Source: Salinirubrum litoreum (GTDB lineage Archaea > Halobacteriota > Halobacteria > Halobacteriales > Haloferacaceae). Taken from it: DNA of 64,000 nt. The position numbers and the translations under genes are program-made. Location: positions 372,001-436,000 of the forward strand of contig NZ_JAJCVJ010000003.1 of assembly GCF_020567425.1 (NCBI RefSeq), given 5' to 3'. The notes beneath the pieces are model-generated. The model had not been told where the DNA came from, did no database searches, and worked only from the letters and a program-made list of their open reading frames with translations. Shown in pieces: positions 26,235 to 35,103 of the stretch; the first letter of the stretch is position 1; each line of letters starts with the position of its first letter.

Positions 26235-26600
26235 GTGCCAACAGGGAACACGTGACGTAATATACTTTGACCTTGGTCCTGCACTCTTTTCAGCGTAGAC
26301 ACGCTCTCGGAGGCACTCGATCGCGGGTCGGCTCACACGCGAGAGAGTGGTCGTGAATCGAGGATCGTGGTCAGGGGCCGGGGACCCGCTCTGTGACGAC
26401 GACGGCCCGGGACGAGTCCCTCCTGCGTGTACCCGCATTGATGTTCAGTAGCTGTGTTCATTGTTTGTGTTCACTACGTACGTTCGTTTGTGAACACACT
26501 GAACACACCTAACGAACACACGTAATCGTGAGATGCAGAGAGTGGTGTTCGTGGCAGTGTCTGACGAAGCTTCAATACGCTGGTCCCACACGGTTCGGCT
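26235..26600. other. Intergenic region upstream of the ParA gene
   Basis: This 366-base gap has no convincing gene. Its right half contains the GTGTTC/GAACAC repeat cluster (26454-26551) and its left edge the M19 promoter. Confidence 0.6.
26454..26551. repeat. Six-copy GTGTTC/GAACAC repeat cluster (putative partition site/ParA operator)
   Basis: Copies are GTGTTCA at 26454 and 26467, TGAACAC at 26491 and 26500, CGAACAC at 26513, and GTGTTCG at 26545. Two are direct, three are reverse complement, and the last is direct. Several centre-to-centre distances are 13 bases. The cluster lies directly upstream of the ParA gene (start 26601), the usual place for a ParA-family partition or autoregulation site. 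Partition genes with iteron-like sites mark many plasmids. Confidence 0.7.
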
Positions 26601-27476
26601 ATGTTGGCGTACTCGACCTACAGCGAGGCCGGCGGTGTGGGGAAGACCACGACCGCGGCGAATCTGGCGGTGGCCCACGCCCGAGCGGGGTTGAAACCGC
26701 TCGTCGTTCCACTCGACCCGCAGGACGGCGACCTCTCTCGACTGTTCGGCGTCGACGAGGACCGGACGGAACCGGTCGACAACCTCGTCCGGCACATGAT
26801 CCGACGACCGAAAGGCGACTTCGGGGACCTCGTCCGGACCGTCGAAGGCGTCGACGTCGTGCCGGAACACAACATGCTCTCGGACGTGGGCGAGTACCTC
26901 CAGCGGGAGAAAGACCAGGCAGAAGCGATGGGCGAGGCGTTCGGCGTGCACGCGCAGTTACTGCGTGTCCTCCGTGAAGCGGGCGTGCCGGACGAGTACG
27001 ACGTGTTGATCTGTGACCCGCCCGCGACGGAGGGACCGCACCTCTACAACGCCATCCACGCGACGCGCTCGCTCGTGATCCCGGTCGAACCGAGCGCGAA
27101 GGGTCGGGCGGCGGTCGAAGGGTTAGAAGCGCTCGTCGCCGGGTTAGAAGAGCAACTGGAGGTAGACGTCGGTGTGCTCGCAGCGGTCCCGATCGGATTC
27201 AAGAACACGCGCGACCAGCAGACGATCCTCGGCGAGATCGAGTACGACATTCCTGAGGTGATCGGCGAGCGAGCATCGCTGATGGAAGGCTGCTGGATGC
27301 AGCAGTGTTCGGCGTTCCGATACGTGCGGGAGTTCCGTGATCGGACACGCGACTACGAGGTCGAGACGCTCGCACAGTTCGATCGGATCGCCCGGCATCT
27401 CGAAGCCGCAGTCGGGATAGAGGCACCGAACCCACCGGAACCGGGTGATCTCGACCACGGGGTGCTCTCGGCATGA
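26601..27476 (+). CDS. ParA-family partition ATPase
   Basis: This 291-residue ATPase has the deviant Walker A SEAGGVGKTTTAAN (residues 8-21), Walker A' PLDPQDGDLS and Walker B DVLICDPPAT. The usual signature lysine (KGGxGKT) is alanine here (AGGVGKT). I recall this variation in a haloarchaeal subgroup, but it may alter dimer-dependent ATPase behaviour. The protein should bind non-specific DNA with ATP and segregate its replicon with a partner encoded next to it. Its stop overlaps the partner start by 4 nt. Confidence 0.92.
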   Translation: MLAYSTYSEAGGVGKTTTAANLAVAHARAGLKPLVVPLDPQDGDLSRLFGVDEDRTEPVDNLVRHMIRRPKGDFGDLVRTVEGVDVVPEHNMLSDVGEYLQREKDQAEAMGEAFGVHAQLLRVLREAGVPDEYDVLICDPPATEGPHLYNAIHATRSLVIPVEPSAKGRAAVEGLEALVAGLEEQLEVDVGVLAAVPIGFKNTRDQQTILGEIEYDIPEVIGERASLMEGCWMQQCSAFRYVREFRDRTRDYEVETLAQFDRIARHLEAAVGIEAPNPPEPGDLDHGVLSA

Positions 27477-27871
27477 CGGGCATGAAACAGGGCGCAGGCG
27501 AGAACCCCTTCGCCGACGACGACTCGGCAGAGAGCGCGAGCGAGGCCGAGGAGCAAGAAGAACAGACAGCGTCGGAATCCGAGACCGAGGCGGCGACGAG
27601 TGAACAGGATTCGGATCGTCAGCAGCTACGGATTCCGTACAAGTTCCGCCGTGACGGGGTCCAGGACGGGCGCAGTCGGGTGCCGCTGTTCCTGCAAGAG
27701 GAGACCAAGCGAGGGGAACGAGACGCACAGCGGGAACTCGAAGCGCGGGTCGACGACGACGTCTCGCTCACCGATCTGCGGGAAGCGGTCGTGTTGGTCG
27801 GGCTACAACACCTAGACGAGGTCGAGAGTCAGTTAGAAGAGTGGGGCTACGGGATGACGTTCGACGACTGA
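27473..27871 (+). CDS. Small acidic ParA-partner protein (unrecognised)
   Basis: This 132-residue protein overlaps the parA stop by 4 nt. Residues 1-45 are a low-complexity acidic tail rich in Glu, Ser, Thr and Ala. The C-terminal part (45-132) is ordered and helical (DDDVSLTDLREAVVLVGLQH; LDEVESQLEEWGYGMTFDD). This pattern, an acidic disordered tail followed by a compact domain adjacent to ParA, suits the centromere-binding partner role (ParB/Arc-like), but no ParB or ribbon-helix-helix motif is recognisable. Confidence 0.72.
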   Translation: MTGMKQGAGENPFADDDSAESASEAEEQEEQTASESETEAATSEQDSDRQQLRIPYKFRRDGVQDGRSRVPLFLQEETKRGERDAQRELEARVDDDVSLTDLREAVVLVGLQHLDEVESQLEEWGYGMTFDD

Positions 27872-27976
27872 GCGAGGCGCTGTTTTCTCACGAACCGGCG
27901 GCCGAACGGAGACACGAACCGGCCCGGTCGGGTGCTGTCTCGGTCTCGTCGTCTCTCCGTGTCGACGTGGCCGCAC

Positions 27977-29209
27977 TCAGTCGTCGAAGACGTGCGTGTC
28001 GTACGCGTCGTTCGACTCCCGGACCAGTCGCCCGGTCCCCTCGTGGGCGGCGAGGTCGCCCTCGTCGAGGCCGGCGTTGACGCGTTCGATCTCCGCGGCG
28101 GTCACCTTCTCCGTGACCTCGAAGTCCGTGACGGGGCTGACGACCCCCCACGCCGCGCCGGCGGCGTGCAGAACCACTGCGAGTGGCGTCAGGACGAGGA
28201 ACACCGGCCAGAGGAGCGGGTGCTTCCGGTAGGCGACGACGCCGAAGAGCATGAAGACGAACAGCATCGCCAGCAGCCCCGTCGAGAGCAGGCCGTACAG
28301 TTCGATACCCGGTGCCGTGCCGGGCAGGAGGTACGAGACGAGCACGAGTACCGGGACGAACGGCGAGAAGGCCCACGCGACGACCCGCGTGAGGTACAGT
28401 GGGCGGTACCGCACCGGGAGGAGGTCGTCGTCCGCGATGGTGCCGGACATCCAGCGCCGGCGCTGTTTCAGCATCGACTTCAGCGACGGCGGGGCCTGGT
28501 TTCGGAACCGGCTGTCGACGAGTTGGTACTCCAGGTCGAAGGCGTCCGCGGCCCGCCAGATCAGGTTCGTGTCCTCGGTGATCGTCGCCACGTTCCAGCC
28601 GAGTTCCTGTTCGATCGACCGGCGGATGGCGAACCCACCGCCCCAGGCGTACAGGGGGTAGCGCAGGCGGTGGAAGCCGAGTTGCTCGAACTGGTAGCCG
28701 GTCCGGAACACCTCACAGAGGTAGGTGAGCCGCGACCCGGTGTAGATGGGTTTCTCGGTGAACTGGACGAAGTCGGCGTCCGGCAGCCCCGTGAGGTCGG
28801 TGACGATGGTGTCCTCGTCGAGATACAGGACGTACTCCCGGTCACAGGGGACGTGCCGGCGTGCCCACTCGACCGCCCGGCCCTTGTTCGTCGCTTCACA
28901 CTCGAACTCCGCGGGGACGACGTGGACCTCGGCGTCCGCGACGTCGATGTCGCGTTCGGCGATCACCCGCACGTCCGCGATACCGTCGGGGAGTGCGTTC
29001 ACCGTCTGCTGGACGACCGCCTCGGCGTCGACCGTGAGGACTCGCACCTGTATCGCGTCGAGTCCCCACGCCTCGGTGTCGTCGGGCCTCCAGTCGTACG
29101 AGAACAGGAACGTCTCGGCGAGCCACCACAGCGACGAGAAGCCGTAGACGGCCAGCGCGACCCACAGCAGTACGGCGACGAGCGTCTGCCCTCCGGAACC
29201 GTCGAACAC
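27977..29209 (-). CDS. Family 2 glycosyltransferase, membrane-bound
   Basis: This protein is about 410 residues long, using the GTG at 29209, which lies about 24 nt after a TATA-like CTTATTTACG; an upstream in-frame start at 29308 is possible. An N-terminal TM (about 10-30) precedes a GT-A domain with the DxD-like YLDEDTIVTD (about residue 130), the catalytic-loop TEDTNLIWRA (about 225) and QRRRWMSG (about 265). Four or more TMs follow (about 285-385). It transfers sugars to a lipid or polymer at the membrane. It converges with the ParA unit. Confidence 0.85.
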   Translation of the reverse strand: MFDGSGGQTLVAVLLWVALAVYGFSSLWWLAETFLFSYDWRPDDTEAWGLDAIQVRVLTVDAEAVVQQTVNALPDGIADVRVIAERDIDVADAEVHVVPAEFECEATNKGRAVEWARRHVPCDREYVLYLDEDTIVTDLTGLPDADFVQFTEKPIYTGSRLTYLCEVFRTGYQFEQLGFHRLRYPLYAWGGGFAIRRSIEQELGWNVATITEDTNLIWRAADAFDLEYQLVDSRFRNQAPPSLKSMLKQRRRWMSGTIADDDLLPVRYRPLYLTRVVAWAFSPFVPVLVLVSYLLPGTAPGIELYGLLSTGLLAMLFVFMLFGVVAYRKHPLLWPVFLVLTPLAVVLHAAGAAWGVVSPVTDFEVTEKVTAAEIERVNAGLDEGDLAAHEGTGRLVRESNDAYDTHVFDD

Positions 29210-29360
29210 GTCTACAGTCGTGGGACTGACGTAAATAAGCGTAGCTACTTGGGACGTAACTGTATGTTTAGTTCGCACGCCGGCGAACCGTGGTGGAGTA
29301 GTCCTCACCCGGGCACTCGACCGAGTCGCAGGCTGTGATCCGGGGAACGCAGACCGACGC

Positions 29361-31604
29361 TCACCCGAACAGCCGTTCTCGGATCGACCGGGTGTGCGGC
29401 CGTTCGGCCAACAGCACCGTCGTATCCAACTCCTCCAGTACCGACAGCGTCAGCGACCGGCCGACGATCCGAGAGAGCAGGCCGCGCTCGGTCGCACCGA
29501 CGATGACCAGCGTCCGGCCGGTCGCCGCCTCGCCGATGGCCGTCTCCACGTCGCCGGTCTCGACCAGCAGGTCGGCGTCGGCCAGGCCGTGCTCGTCGGC
29601 CCACTCGTCGACGAACGCCCGGCCCGTGGCCTCGTCGGCGGCGACGTGCAGGACCGCGACCTGCGCGTCGAGGGTGTCCCGGAGTGCGACCGCGACCTCC
29701 GCCGAGAGATCCGACGAGTAGCCCCCGGCTGTCGGGAGCAGGATCGAACTCGGGTCGAAGCCGCGTTCGTCCAGGACGAGCACGTCACACGGCAGATCGC
29801 GGGTCAGTTCGTCGAGTGCGCCCTCGACTCTCCCGCCGGCGAGGCGCGTCCCCCTGTGGCCCATGATCAGTCGGTCGACCCCCGCAGCGCGGGCGATGTC
29901 GAACACTTCGTGGAGTCCCTGGTGTGAGAGGACCGTCCGCGTCTCGACGGGGACGTCGAACGCCTCGGCGTCGGCCCGTGCGTCGGCCATCAGTTGTTCG
30001 GAGGTCGCGGAGATGCGGTCGCGTTGCTCTGAGGCGGCGAGCAGCGAGGTCTGATCGGGCACCTGGATCACGTGTGTCGCGAGCAGTCGCCCGTCGTCGT
30101 GCTGGGCCAGCGCTCCGGCGAGCGTGACCAGCGAGTGTTCCGTCCGTGGGTTCGAGACCGCGACCATCGTGGTCGGGCGGTCGGCGGGCCTACCGGAGCC
30201 GTTCGGTGCGACCGTCGCGGCCGCGTCGACGACCGGCGAGGGGAGCGTCTCGCCACGGTCCAGGATGAACCGGCCGAGCAGCCCCTGTTCTTCGGTCCGG
30301 GAGCGGGCGTACAGGAAGTACCACACCACGGCCACGACGATGAACACGGCCGACAGCGCGAGTTCCCGCCCACCGACGAACCCGAGCAAGCCGAGCGAGA
30401 GCACGAAGCCGAGCGCGGGGGTGATCGGGTACAGCGGCACGCGGAACGCCGGGTCGTAGTCGGGGTCGGTCTCCCGGAAGACCACCAGCGCGACGTTCAT
30501 CAGCGCGTAGACCACGAGGTGGAGCACGCTCGCCGCCTTCGCCAGCACCTCGATGTCCTGGCCCAGGAGGGCGATGAACACGACGATCATCGCGCCGGTG
30601 AGGACGATCGATCGGTACGGCGTCGCGTGGTCGGGGTGGATCTCGTTGAGCCAGTTGGTGACGATCTTGTCACGGCCCATCGCGAAGTTGATCCGCGCCG
30701 ACGCGAGGATCGAGGCGTTCGCACTGGAGGCCGTCGCCAGCAGTGCGCCGAGCGTGACGACCGTGACGGCGATCGCACCCAGCCCGCCGCCGAAGGCGAT
30801 CTCGGTCGCCTGCGTCAGCGGGGCGGTCTGGCTGAGATCTGGCCACGGGACGACGCCGAGCATGATGCTGACGAGGATGCCGTACACCACGGTGACGATG
30901 GCGACACTGCCGATGATCGCCAGCGGGAGGTTCCGACCGGGGTTCTTCAGTTCCTCGGCGACCGTGGCGATCTTCGCGTAGCCGAGGAAGGAGACGAAGA
31001 TCAGCGCCGTCCCCGGCAGGACCGCCCCGTAGCCGAACGGGGCGACACCGCCCTCACTCAGGAGGGTGGCGAGGTCGAACGAGAGCCACCCCTGCACGGC
31101 GAAGAGCGCGAGGATGGCGAGCAGGATCGTCACGATCACCGTCTGGACGCCGCCGGTCTCCTTCGCACCGACGTAGTTGACGCCGACGAAGACGGCCCCG
31201 GCGACCAGCGCACCGACCTGGATCTCCGAGAGGAACAGCACGCTCGGGACGGGCAGCAGCGTCGTGAGGTACTGACCGAAGCCGATGCTGTAGAACGCGG
31301 AGGCGAACGCCAGTCCCATCCAGTCGCCGAGACCGGCGATGGAGCCGAACAACGGCCCGAGCGCCCGGTTGACGTAGTAGTAGCCGCCGCCGGCTTTCGG
31401 CATCGCCGTCCCGAGTTCGGAGACCGACAGCGCGTTCACCATGGCGATCAGTCCGCCGACGACGAACGACACGACGACGATTGGGCCGGCCGTGCTGGCC
31501 GCGACGCCCGGCAGGACGAAGATACCCGCACCGATCATCGTCCCGATGCCGATGGTGAGCGCCGAGAGGAGTCCGAGGTCCTTGGCGAGTTCCTCGTCGC
31601 TCAT
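29361..31604 (-). CDS. APC-superfamily amino acid permease fused to two Usp domains
   Basis: This 747-residue protein has an N-terminal APC transporter (about residues 1-430) with the GTMIGAGIFVLPG signature (residues 22-34) and twelve predicted TMs. A linker with a charged stretch and two UspA domains (about 455-600 and 605-747) follow; the nucleotide motifs include GHRGTRLAGGRVEGALD and GATERGLLSRIVGRS. Usp fusions probably tune transport to cellular nucleotide state. Its start overlaps the stop of the upstream Usp gene by 4 nt, so both are expressed together. Confidence 0.92.
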   Translation of the reverse strand: MSDEELAKDLGLLSALTIGIGTMIGAGIFVLPGVAASTAGPIVVVSFVVGGLIAMVNALSVSELGTAMPKAGGGYYYVNRALGPLFGSIAGLGDWMGLAFASAFYSIGFGQYLTTLLPVPSVLFLSEIQVGALVAGAVFVGVNYVGAKETGGVQTVIVTILLAILALFAVQGWLSFDLATLLSEGGVAPFGYGAVLPGTALIFVSFLGYAKIATVAEELKNPGRNLPLAIIGSVAIVTVVYGILVSIMLGVVPWPDLSQTAPLTQATEIAFGGGLGAIAVTVVTLGALLATASSANASILASARINFAMGRDKIVTNWLNEIHPDHATPYRSIVLTGAMIVVFIALLGQDIEVLAKAASVLHLVVYALMNVALVVFRETDPDYDPAFRVPLYPITPALGFVLSLGLLGFVGGRELALSAVFIVVAVVWYFLYARSRTEEQGLLGRFILDRGETLPSPVVDAAATVAPNGSGRPADRPTTMVAVSNPRTEHSLVTLAGALAQHDDGRLLATHVIQVPDQTSLLAASEQRDRISATSEQLMADARADAEAFDVPVETRTVLSHQGLHEVFDIARAAGVDRLIMGHRGTRLAGGRVEGALDELTRDLPCDVLVLDERGFDPSSILLPTAGGYSSDLSAEVAVALRDTLDAQVAVLHVAADEATGRAFVDEWADEHGLADADLLVETGDVETAIGEAATGRTLVIVGATERGLLSRIVGRSLTLSVLEELDTTVLLAERPHTRSIRERLFG

Positions 31605-32131
31605 CGGCGGCCCCCGCTGTCCGCCCGCTCCGTGTCACTCGCGGCGGACTCCTCGGATGTCGTGGTGTCTCTCACGGACGATCCGGGCGTCTCCGGGCCG
31701 TGATCGACACTCCCGGTGTGGTCCGCCAGGGAGACGACCGGGACGGTCGGATTCTTCACCAGGCCCGTGGCCGTCTCACCCGAGAGGAGTCGGACGAGTC
31801 GACCGCGCTCGCGTGAGCGGAAGACGATGGCAGTCGCGCCCACGTCGACTGCCGTGTCGAGGATGCGCTGGGCGACGTCGTCGCCGAAGACGATCCGGGT
31901 CTCGACCGTCACCCGGTCGTCGATGTCCGCCGCCAGTGCGGCGAGAAATCGCTCGGCGTCGGCGCGCAGTTTGTCGGTCGGTGCCTTGTTGATCGCGCCG
32001 GGCCGCGTCTCGATCACGTGCCCCAGCGTCACCCGTTCGATCTGATCGAGGTGTGGCGCGAGGGCGAGAGCCGTCTCCGTCGCGTCACGCTCGTTCGCCA
32101 CGGGGACGAAGCTGTGCCGGAGCAACACCAT
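31601..32131 (-). CDS. Universal stress protein (UspA) cistron in APC-Usp operon
   Basis: This 176-residue protein starts at the ATG at 32131, preceded by GGAGGTG at a good spacing (9 nt). A GTG at 32143 is an alternative start. It has the Usp Rossmann-like fold, with hydrophobic strands (TLGHVIETRPGA; AIVFRSRERGRLVRLLSG, an imperfect nucleotide motif), and an acidic C-terminal extension. It is translated between the upstream 59-residue ORF and the downstream permease. Confidence 0.85.
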   Translation of the reverse strand: MVLLRHSFVPVANERDATETALALAPHLDQIERVTLGHVIETRPGAINKAPTDKLRADAERFLAALAADIDDRVTVETRIVFGDDVAQRILDTAVDVGATAIVFRSRERGRLVRLLSGETATGLVKNPTVPVVSLADHTGSVDHGPETPGSSVRDTTTSEESAASDTERADSGGRR

Positions 32132-32135
32132 CTGA

Positions 32136-32315
32136 TCAGCCACCTCCGGCGAGTGTCGACGCGGTCGCCTCGGGCGTCGCCAGTCGAGTACCGACTGGCT
32201 GGCGCTTCAGAGGACCGTCGCCGTCTTCGATTCCGTCGAGACCGTCTCTGCTGTCGGCGAGACCGGTCGTTCCACCGGTCTCGGTCGGCCGTTCGCGGTC
32301 TTCGGGAGTGACCAT
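32136..32315 (-). CDS. Candidate 59-residue leader cistron of the Usp/permease operon
   Basis: An ATG at 32315 opens a frame of 59 residues (MVTPEDRERPTETGGTTG..., mostly acidic and polar). It stops 4 bases before the Usp ATG and contains the Usp Shine-Dalgarno-like sequence near its end. A TATA-like TTATA (about 32341-32346) lies about 26 nt upstream of this ATG, which would make it leaderless and first in the operon. Its reality is uncertain, and conservation across relatives would decide. Confidence 0.5.
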   Translation of the reverse strand: MVTPEDRERPTETGGTTGLADSRDGLDGIEDGDGPLKRQPVGTRLATPEATASTLAGGG

Positions 32316-32452
32316 GTCGACCGCCTTTGTTTCGAGAAGCTATAACTACTCCGCTTTGATTTGGGATACCGAGAAAATTAGCCCTTATTATTTGTGAAGA
32401 CGAAATACTGTGTCGGGCCACGGACTCGTCCACGGGTCGCCCCCGGTTCTCG
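32316..32452. promoter_or_regulatory. Promoter region of the Usp/APC-Usp operon
   Basis: The AT-rich stretch (32335-32400) contains the TATA-like TTATA at 32341-32346 oriented on the minus strand. It separates the operon from the end of the Lrp/TrkA-C gene, which begins at 33226 on the same strand. Confidence 0.55.
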
Positions 32453-33226
32453 TCACTGACCCTCCAGTTCAGACGGTGGTCTGAAGGCCTCGAAGGCGCG
32501 TGCGTCGGACTCGTGACGCGAGAGGAGCGTCACGATGTCGTCGGGGCGGACGACGGTGTCGCCGTGTGGGAGCAGTTCGTCGTCGTCGCGTTCGATCGAG
32601 ATGACGAGGGTGTCCTCGTCGAGGATGCCGGTGCGGTTCGCGTCTTCGAGCGACCGACCCGCGATCGGGGCGTCTGCGGCGACGTTGACCGTGAGTATCT
32701 TCGCGTTACCCGTGAGGTCGATGAAGTCGTTCAGCGCGGGGGCGCGCGGACTGTCGTCGGGGTCGAACGGCGCGTAGGGGTCGAACAGTTCGTCCTCGAG
32801 GAGATCCTCGTCTTCGATCTCGATGCCGAGTTTCGAGAGGCTCCGGGAGACCCGCTGGAGGTCCTTCGTGTTCTCCCCGACGGCGAGGATGTGCAGGTTC
32901 CGCCGGCCGGTCATCAGCGACCGCACGTTGATGACGCCCGGAATCGCGCGGGCCTCGTGAGCGAGCGCCTCGCGTTCGGGAACCGGGACGTTACAGAGGT
33001 AGAGGTTCCGCAGTTTGCCGCCGGCGATCTCGAAGTCCACGTGCGCGCGGTAGCCGGTGATGATCCCGCGGGCTTCGAGTTTCTCGATCCGGTTGCGGAC
33101 CGTCGCCCCCGAGACGCTGGCGTCGGCGGCGATGGACGCCGCCGTCGCCCGTGCGTCGTCCATGAGCGCGTAGATGATCCGCCGGTCGAGGTCGTCGAGT
33201 CGGTAGCCGTCGTCGGTCGGCGTCAT
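32453..33226 (-). CDS. Lrp/AsnC-type regulator with C-terminal TrkA-C (RCK_C) domain
   Basis: This 257-residue protein has an N-terminal winged HTH (RIIYALMDDARATAASIAAD...VSGATVRNRIEKLEARGI), then a RAM-like Lrp middle (residues 60-140). A C-terminal TrkA-C domain (about 175-250) has FIDLTGNAKILTVNVAAD and PHGDTVVRPDDIVTLLSR. TrkA-C domains bind small ligands and regulate K+ channels, so this protein couples transcription to ion status. The TrkH gene is divergent and adjacent. The ATG at 33226 was preferred over the GTG at 33232. Confidence 0.88.
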   Translation of the reverse strand: MTPTDDGYRLDDLDRRIIYALMDDARATAASIAADASVSGATVRNRIEKLEARGIITGYRAHVDFEIAGGKLRNLYLCNVPVPEREALAHEARAIPGVINVRSLMTGRRNLHILAVGENTKDLQRVSRSLSKLGIEIEDEDLLEDELFDPYAPFDPDDSPRAPALNDFIDLTGNAKILTVNVAADAPIAGRSLEDANRTGILDEDTLVISIERDDDELLPHGDTVVRPDDIVTLLSRHESDARAFEAFRPPSELEGQ

Positions 33227-33232
33227 CGCCAC

Positions 33233-33564
33233 CCGCCCCGCCGGCGGGGTCGCCGCCAGTCTGCTCGGTCAGGTCGTCCAGGCATATCCGACCGGACGGT
33301 GTCGACGGCCAAATAAGTGCTGAGCGTCGAGGACGGGCGACGAGGACCGCCCTCCCGCACTCGATCACAGCTTCGCCAGCGCTGAACCGCTCGGCGGAAC
33401 TCGCCTGGACCTCTCGCCAGCCGTGCCGAAGTATCGGGTCGCCGACGCGGGTCGGCCGGGTGCGGCCGCCTCTCGACGCTGGCTCCTCGTTTCGGTCGGC
33501 GTGGAACGTGTGTCGAAACGGCCATGTGTCGGTGTTCGGTTATCGTACCTATGAGCTGGTACGG
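33233..33564. other. Divergent promoter region between Lrp/TrkA-C gene and TrkH
   Basis: This 332-base divergent region has TATA-like ACTTATTTGG (about 33310-33319, minus orientation) and GGTTATCG (about 33540, plus orientation). No gene is seen; a long open frame on the minus strand (33223-34749) is a shadow of the trkH reading frame. Confidence 0.55.
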
Positions 33565-35103
33565 ATGGTGAACATACGTGTCGACTACCGGGTGAGTCTC
33601 GCTTACGTCGGTGCCGTGCTGGAGTATCTCGGGGTCACACCCGCGTTTCCCTTCGTTCTCGCCCTCTACTACGGCGAAGACCCGCTCCCGTTCGTCGTGA
33701 CGAGTTTCGTCATGATCGGGAGCGGGGCGCTGTTGAAGCGCGTCGACAGCGGCGGCAACCTCGGCAACCGCGAGGCGTTCCTCCTCGTGAGTCTGGCGTG
33801 GCTCGTCGTCCCCCTCGCCGGGACGCTCCCGTATCTCGTCGCCGGCACCGGCACCGTCGCACAGCCGGTCAACGCGCTGTTCGAGAGCATGAGCGGGTTC
33901 ACGACGACCGGCGCGACCGTGCTCGGCGAGATCTCGATCGAGCGACACGGCCACGCGATGCTGCTGTGGCGACAGTTGACACAGTGGCTCGGCGGGATGG
34001 GGATCCTCGTGTTGATGGTCGCCATCCTCCCGGAACTCTCCGTGGGGGGCGCACAGGTGATGAACCAGGAGGCACCCGGTCCGTCGCTGGAGAAACTCAC
34101 ACCCCGGATTCAGGAGACCGCACGCGCGCTCTGGCTGATCTACGCGGCGTTCACCGGACTCGCGGCGGCGGTCTACTACGGCCTCCACCTGCTCGGTGTC
34201 GCGCCGAACATGGGACTGTACAACGCGGTCGCACACGCGCTGACGACGCTCCCGACGGGTGGCTTCTCGCCGGAGGCGCGCAGTGCAGAGGCGTTCTCGC
34301 CGGCGCTCCAGTGGGCGATGATGGCGTTCATGATCGTCGCGGGGACGAACTTCGCGCTGTTCTGGTACGTGTCGAAGGGCGAACCGCGACGGCTGGTCGA
34401 GAACACGGAGTTTCGCTCGTACCTGCTCACGATCGCCGGGATCGGCGCGCTCGTCACCGCCACGCTGTTCGCGGGCATCGGTCTCGCGGGGACGCCCGCG
34501 AACGTCGGCACGATTCCGGGCAACCTGGAGCCGGCGCTGCGGCAGGGGCTCTTCCAGGTCATCGCGATCGTGACGACGACCGGGTACGCGAGCATGGACT
34601 TCAACAAGTGGCACCCCGCCGCACAGACGATCCTGCTGTTCGCCTTCTTCCTCGGCGGTTCTGCTGGCTCTGCGGCGGGGTCGATCAAGATCGTTCGGTG
34701 GGTCGTCGTCAAGAAGGCCGTCGACCGGTCGCTGTACACCTCCGCCCACCCCGACGCGGTTGTCCCGATCCGATTCGACGGGACGGCCGTCGACGAGACG
34801 GCGGTTCGAGACGTGTTCGTGTTCGTCCTGCTGTTTCTCGGGCTGTTCGCCGTCTCCACGATCCTGCTCTACCTCGACAGCTTCCGCACCCCGGACCTGT
34901 CACTGACCGGCCTGGAGGCGATGAGCGTCGCCATCGCCACGCTCGGGAACGTCGGTCCCGGCTTCGGCCCCGTCGGGCCGATGAACAGCTTCCTCGGCTT
35001 CACGCCCGCGGCGAAACTGTACATGATCTTCCTGATGTGGATCGGTCGGCTCGAAGTGCTGTCGGTACTCGTGATCCTCACCCCGTCGTTCTGGCGGCGG
35101 TGA
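33565..35103 (+). CDS. TrkH-family K+ transporter subunit
   Basis: This 512-residue membrane protein has four pore-lining P-loops: SMSGFTTTGATV (about residue 115), ALTTLPTGGFSPE (about 228), TTTGYASMDF (about 340) and GNVGPGFGPVG (about 460). Each has the conserved filter glycine. The ATG at 33565 was chosen because the upstream in-frame residues are non-homologous. It conducts K+ with a TrkA-type RCK subunit, and the neighbouring Lrp/TrkA-C regulator may sense the same signal. K+ uptake is central to the salt-in strategy of haloarchaea. Confidence 0.92.
   Translation: MVNIRVDYRVSLAYVGAVLEYLGVTPAFPFVLALYYGEDPLPFVVTSFVMIGSGALLKRVDSGGNLGNREAFLLVSLAWLVVPLAGTLPYLVAGTGTVAQPVNALFESMSGFTTTGATVLGEISIERHGHAMLLWRQLTQWLGGMGILVLMVAILPELSVGGAQVMNQEAPGPSLEKLTPRIQETARALWLIYAAFTGLAAAVYYGLHLLGVAPNMGLYNAVAHALTTLPTGGFSPEARSAEAFSPALQWAMMAFMIVAGTNFALFWYVSKGEPRRLVENTEFRSYLLTIAGIGALVTATLFAGIGLAGTPANVGTIPGNLEPALRQGLFQVIAIVTTTGYASMDFNKWHPAAQTILLFAFFLGGSAGSAAGSIKIVRWVVVKKAVDRSLYTSAHPDAVVPIRFDGTAVDETAVRDVFVFVLLFLGLFAVSTILLYLDSFRTPDLSLTGLEAMSVAIATLGNVGPGFGPVGPMNSFLGFTPAAKLYMIFLMWIGRLEVLSVLVILTPSFWRR

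Noticed and set aside
30072-31703. Long open frame on the plus strand (543 codons)
   Set aside because: Antisense shadow of the APC-Usp gene; composition is charge-dominated with no fold signature.
33223-34749. Long open frame on the minus strand (509 codons)
   Set aside because: It is the antisense shadow of the TrkH gene; the translation is rich in Arg, Glu, Asp and His in an unnatural pattern, and TrkH has clear pore motifs.
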